Positions 5,465-9,843 of a stretch of DNA of 9,843 nt are shown here, piece after piece. Source of the stretch: Burkholderiaceae bacterium (GTDB lineage: Bacteria > Pseudomonadota > Gammaproteobacteria > Burkholderiales > Burkholderiaceae_D); the NCBI GenBank assembly GCA_014379395.1, contig JACMLV010000603.1, forward strand, positions 1-9,843, given 5' to 3'. The notes below the pieces were generated by a model, which was given only the letters and a program-made list of their open reading frames with translations, had not been told where the DNA came from and did not search any database. Both the position numbers and the translations under genes were made by a program. How positions within the stretch are numbered: the first letter of the stretch is position 1; each line of letters opens with the position of its first letter.

Positions 5465-7303
5465 ATGCAAACAGGTCATCCCGCCGATACTTTTTCCGCT
5501 CATCTGCCGGTTCATCTGCGCCCCGGCAAGCGCCCGGCGCGCGGCGACGCGCATCTGGAAACCGTGGTGCCGGGCTGGAACGACATCGAGCCGCCCAGCG
5601 GCCTCGACCGCCTGTTGCACGCGGCGGTGGCGCGCGCCAACAACGGCGTGTCGCCCGTCAGCGTGGCGCTCGCGTATTCGGACTGGGCCTTGCATTTGAT
5701 GGGCTCGCCGGGCAAATGGCGCCGCCTGCTCGAAAAAGCCGCGCGCAAGGAGTTGCGCCTGCTCGAGTACGCAATCCGCATGTGTTCGGGCGGCGCCTGT
5801 CCGCCCTGCATCGAGCCTTTGCCGCAAGACAAGCGCTTTCGCGACCCGTCCTGGCAGCGCTGGCCGTTCAGCCTGATCTATCAGAGTTTCTTGCTTAATC
5901 AACAATGGTGGCACAACGCGACCACCGGCATCCGCGGCGTGTCGGCGCATCACGAGCACATGGTGGCCTTCATCGCCCGGCAATTGCTCGACATCGTCTC
6001 GCCCGGCAATTTCATCGCCACCAATCCCGAGGTGCTGGCCGCCACCGTTCAGGAAGGCGGCCAGAATTTCGTGCGCGGCTGGATGAATTTCCTCGACGAT
6101 TGCGAGCGCGCCGCGGAGAAACGCCCGCCGCCGGCCGCCGACGCCTTCCGGCCCGGCGCGCAGGTGGCCGTGACGCCCGGCCAGGTGGTGTACCGCAGCG
6201 GCCTGATGGAATTGATCCAGTACGCGCCGCAGACGGCGCAGGTGCACGCCGAGCCGATCCTGATCGTGCCGGCCTGGATCATGAAGTACTACATCCTCGA
6301 TCTCTCGCCCGGCAATTCGCTGGTCAATTATCTGGTCGGGCGCGGCCACACGGTGTTCATCATGTCCTGGCATAACCCGAGCGGCGAGGATCGCGACCTG
6401 GGCATGGACGACTATCTGTGGTCCATTTTTAGCGCCTGCAAGGCGGTGCGGACGATCGTGCCGAACCGGAAAATCAACGCGGTCGGCTATTGCCTCGGCG
6501 GCACCATGCTGGCGGTGGCGGCCGCCTATCTGGCCGAGCATGGCGACGCCCAGCTTAACTCGGTGACGCTGTTGGCGGCGCAAACCGATTTCAGCGAGGT
6601 CGGCGAATTGTCGCTGTTCATCGACGAGAGCCAGGTCACGTACCTGGAAAATCTGATGTGGCACCAGGGCTACCTCGACACGCGGCAGATGGCGGGCGCC
6701 TTCCAACTGCTGCGCTCGAACGACCTGATCTGGTCGCGCATGGTGCGCGACTATCTGCTGGGCAAGCGCGCGCCGATCACCGATCTGATGGCGTGGAACG
6801 CGGACACCACGCGCATGCCGTATCGGATGCACAGCGAATATCTGCGGCGGCTATTTCTCAACAACGATCTGTTTGCCGGGCGCTATCGGATCAACGGCAC
6901 CTCGGTCGCGCTCAGCGACATCCATGTGCCGGTTTTCGCGGTCGCGACGGAAGCCGACCATGTCGCGCCCTGGCACTCGGTCTACAAACTGAACCTGGTG
7001 GCCGACACGGAACTGACGTTCCTGCTGACCAGCGGCGGCCACAACGCCGGCATCATTAGCGAGCCCGGCCATGCCAACCGGCGCTATCGGATGTCGTGCT
7101 GGCTGGCCGGCGAACGCTATGTCGATCCGGATCGCTGGTATCTGGAAACGGCGCCGGTCGAGGGATCGTGGTGGCCGGCCTGGGCGCAATGGCTGCGGCG
7201 CAAGTCGAGCGACTTGATGGTGGCGCCGCCGGCGATGGGCGCGCCCGACATGGGCTTCGCGCCGATCGAGCCGGCGCCCGGAAGCTATGTGCATGAGCAT
7301 TGA
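5465..7303 (+). CDS. phaC: Poly(3-hydroxyalkanoate) synthase, class I-like
   Basis: From ATG 5465 (GGAGAG at 5452-5457) the protein has 612 residues; an in-frame ATG at 5420 lacks a good ribosome site. It polymerises (R)-3-hydroxyacyl-CoA into storage polyester on cytosolic granules. A short PHBC_N-type segment (~46-90: LDRLLHAAVARANNG, ALAYSDWALHL) precedes the PhaC_N domain (~125-290: FRDPSWQRWPF, QQWWHNATTG, NPEVLAATV). The α/β-hydrolase core follows, with the lipase-like box G-Y-C-L-G (341-345). The catalytic triad is Cys343, Asp498 (EADHVAPW) and His526 (SGGHNAG). The C-terminus ends in PAPGSYVHEH. The extra N-terminal domain and length match the longer PhaC type found in many proteobacteria. 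No phaA, phaB, phaR or phasin gene is next to it. It is divergent from hsp20 and convergent, 15 bp apart, with the SRPBCC gene. Confidence 0.96.
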   Translation: MQTGHPADTFSAHLPVHLRPGKRPARGDAHLETVVPGWNDIEPPSGLDRLLHAAVARANNGVSPVSVALAYSDWALHLMGSPGKWRRLLEKAARKELRLLEYAIRMCSGGACPPCIEPLPQDKRFRDPSWQRWPFSLIYQSFLLNQQWWHNATTGIRGVSAHHEHMVAFIARQLLDIVSPGNFIATNPEVLAATVQEGGQNFVRGWMNFLDDCERAAEKRPPPAADAFRPGAQVAVTPGQVVYRSGLMELIQYAPQTAQVHAEPILIVPAWIMKYYILDLSPGNSLVNYLVGRGHTVFIMSWHNPSGEDRDLGMDDYLWSIFSACKAVRTIVPNRKINAVGYCLGGTMLAVAAAYLAEHGDAQLNSVTLLAAQTDFSEVGELSLFIDESQVTYLENLMWHQGYLDTRQMAGAFQLLRSNDLIWSRMVRDYLLGKRAPITDLMAWNADTTRMPYRMHSEYLRRLFLNNDLFAGRYRINGTSVALSDIHVPVFAVATEADHVAPWHSVYKLNLVADTELTFLLTSGGHNAGIISEPGHANRRYRMSCWLAGERYVDPDRWYLETAPVEGSWWPAWAQWLRRKSSDLMVAPPAMGAPDMGFAPIEPAPGSYVHEH

Positions 7304-7318
7304 CGCCGGCGCGCCTTA

Positions 7319-7849
7319 TTATTTCTTCGCCACCAGCGCGCTGAGGCGTTCCAGGCTTTGCGACCAGCCCTCGGTCATGCCCATCTTGAGCATCGCATCG
7401 CGCACCGCGCCACTGGAAAAAATGGTGCGGATGGTAAGACGGGTCCAACCGCCCTGCTCCGCCTCGAACGTCACCTCGTCGAGCGCCTCCTGAACCGCGT
7501 CCTCGGCCGCGTTGCCGTGATTGTCGGTCAACTGTTCCCGCCATTGATCGGGGTGCTCTTCCCAGTTGTCCGTCATCACCAGCCGCGCGGGCGCGGCGAT
7601 TTGTCCATACTCGCCCTTGATCGGGTACTCGGTGCCGTCCGGGCCGCGCATGACGATGCGGTAGGCGCCGCCCACGCGCAGGTCGACTTCGCACACCGGA
7701 TTGGTGAAATCGTGCGGCCCCCACCATTGCGCCAGTTGCACCGGATCGGTCCAGGCGTGGAAGACTTGCTCGCGCGGCGCGGCGACCACGCGCGTAATGA
7801 CGAATTCGCGTTCGGAGGTGTCTTTGTCCAACTCGCTCTGATCGATCAT
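7319..7849 (-). CDS. AHSA1/SRPBCC-domain protein
   Basis: A 176-residue protein. I chose ATG 7849-7847 because GGAGAG (7860-7855) lies five bases upstream and family similarity begins a few residues later; a start 13 codons earlier has no support. The AHSA1-type helix-grip fold is clear: ITRVVAAPREQVFHAW (18-33), then TDPVQLAQWWGP (34-45), EVDLRVGGAYRIVMRGPDG (54-72), GEYGQI, PARLVMTD, and the final helix TEGWSQSLERLSAL (159-172). These domains enclose a hydrophobic cavity; most bacterial members have no known ligand, and many are encoded with ArsR-type regulators, none of which is present here. It lies downstream of fusA on the same strand, 95 bp away, with a hairpin between. Function is unknown. 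Confidence 0.92.
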   Translation of the reverse strand: MIDQSELDKDTSEREFVITRVVAAPREQVFHAWTDPVQLAQWWGPHDFTNPVCEVDLRVGGAYRIVMRGPDGTEYPIKGEYGQIAAPARLVMTDNWEEHPDQWREQLTDNHGNAAEDAVQEALDEVTFEAEQGGWTRLTIRTIFSSGAVRDAMLKMGMTEGWSQSLERLSALVAKK

Positions 7850-7886
7850 CGCCGCTCTCCTTTTCAATATCGGCGCGCCGCAAGAC

Positions 7887-7916
7887 ATGGGGGCGGGCCT
7901 TCAAGCCCGCGCCCAT
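7887..7916. terminator. Hairpin between fusA and the SRPBCC gene
   Basis: Arms 7887-7898 and 7905-7916 pair over 12 positions with one G-G mismatch around the loop CTTCAA. It begins 29 bp after the fusA stop in the minus direction. No T-run follows, so it could be a weak terminator, an mRNA 3'-end stabiliser, or a copy of a dispersed palindromic repeat. Confidence 0.45.
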
Positions 7917-7944
7917 CCAAGGTTCCGCCGCGGCGCCGTCGGGC

Positions 7945-9843
<1,899 letters not shown>

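Noticed and set aside
5177..6832. Long open frame on the minus strand continuous with hsp20, antisense to phaC
   Set aside because: The Hsp20 start with a good ribosome site is at 5176, and the upstream extension has no family similarity. Its composition (rich in His, Arg, Ala, Gly) is that of a GC-rich antisense shadow of phaC.
7056..7916. 286-residue minus-strand frame overlapping the SRPBCC gene and the end of phaC
   Set aside because: It is out of frame with the clear AHSA1 protein, has Arg-rich shadow composition, and starts within the fusA-SRPBCC hairpin.

Overview
The window looks like chromosomal DNA of a GC-rich betaproteobacterium, most likely Oxalobacteraceae (Massilia/Duganella/Janthinobacterium-like). 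I base this on the close fit of the EF-G and PHA synthase sequences to that group, the codon use and the gene mix. No rRNA, tRNA, CRISPR array, insertion sequence or phage gene is visible.

Layout from left to right. (1) 1-1078 (+) is the 3' part of a GGDEF-EAL cyclic-di-GMP protein with a degenerate GGDEF motif (GGDTF) and an apparently intact EAL phosphodiesterase domain. (2) 1079-1435 has no intact gene. It carries, on the minus strand, a decayed and frameshifted fragment of a sigma-54-dependent AAA+ activator. (3) 1436-1765 (+) is a small secreted protein resembling CzcE. (4) 1964-4579 (+) holds a TetR-family regulator, a short-chain dehydrogenase (SDR) and a zinc-less MDR/quinone-oxidoreductase-type enzyme. 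A terminator follows tetR. The SDR has its own AT-rich promoter, with a 20-bp imperfect palindrome between the -35 and -10 elements that is a good candidate TetR operator. (5) 4593-4646 is a strong hairpin plus an AT palindrome where the MDR gene and hsp20 converge. (6) 4718-7303 is a divergent pair, a small heat-shock protein (-) and a PHA synthase (phaC, +). They share a 288-bp intergenic region with a perfect FNR/Anr-type box (TTGAT-N4-ATCAA). (7) 7319-7849 (-) is an AHSA1/SRPBCC protein, convergent with phaC. (8) 7945-9843 (-) is elongation factor G, cut by the right edge and not followed by tuf, so probably the second fusA copy.

How they may work together: hsp20 and phaC plausibly form an oxygen-responsive stress and carbon-storage unit, since the FNR box is well placed for an hsp20 promoter. 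The TetR/SDR/MDR set looks like a detoxification or redox module controlled by its own repressor. The other genes appear to be independent units. I did not find a clearly new multi-gene system. The most interesting items are the FNR box between hsp20 and phaC, the candidate TetR operator, the sigma-54 activator relic, and the CzcE-like protein without histidine or cysteine.
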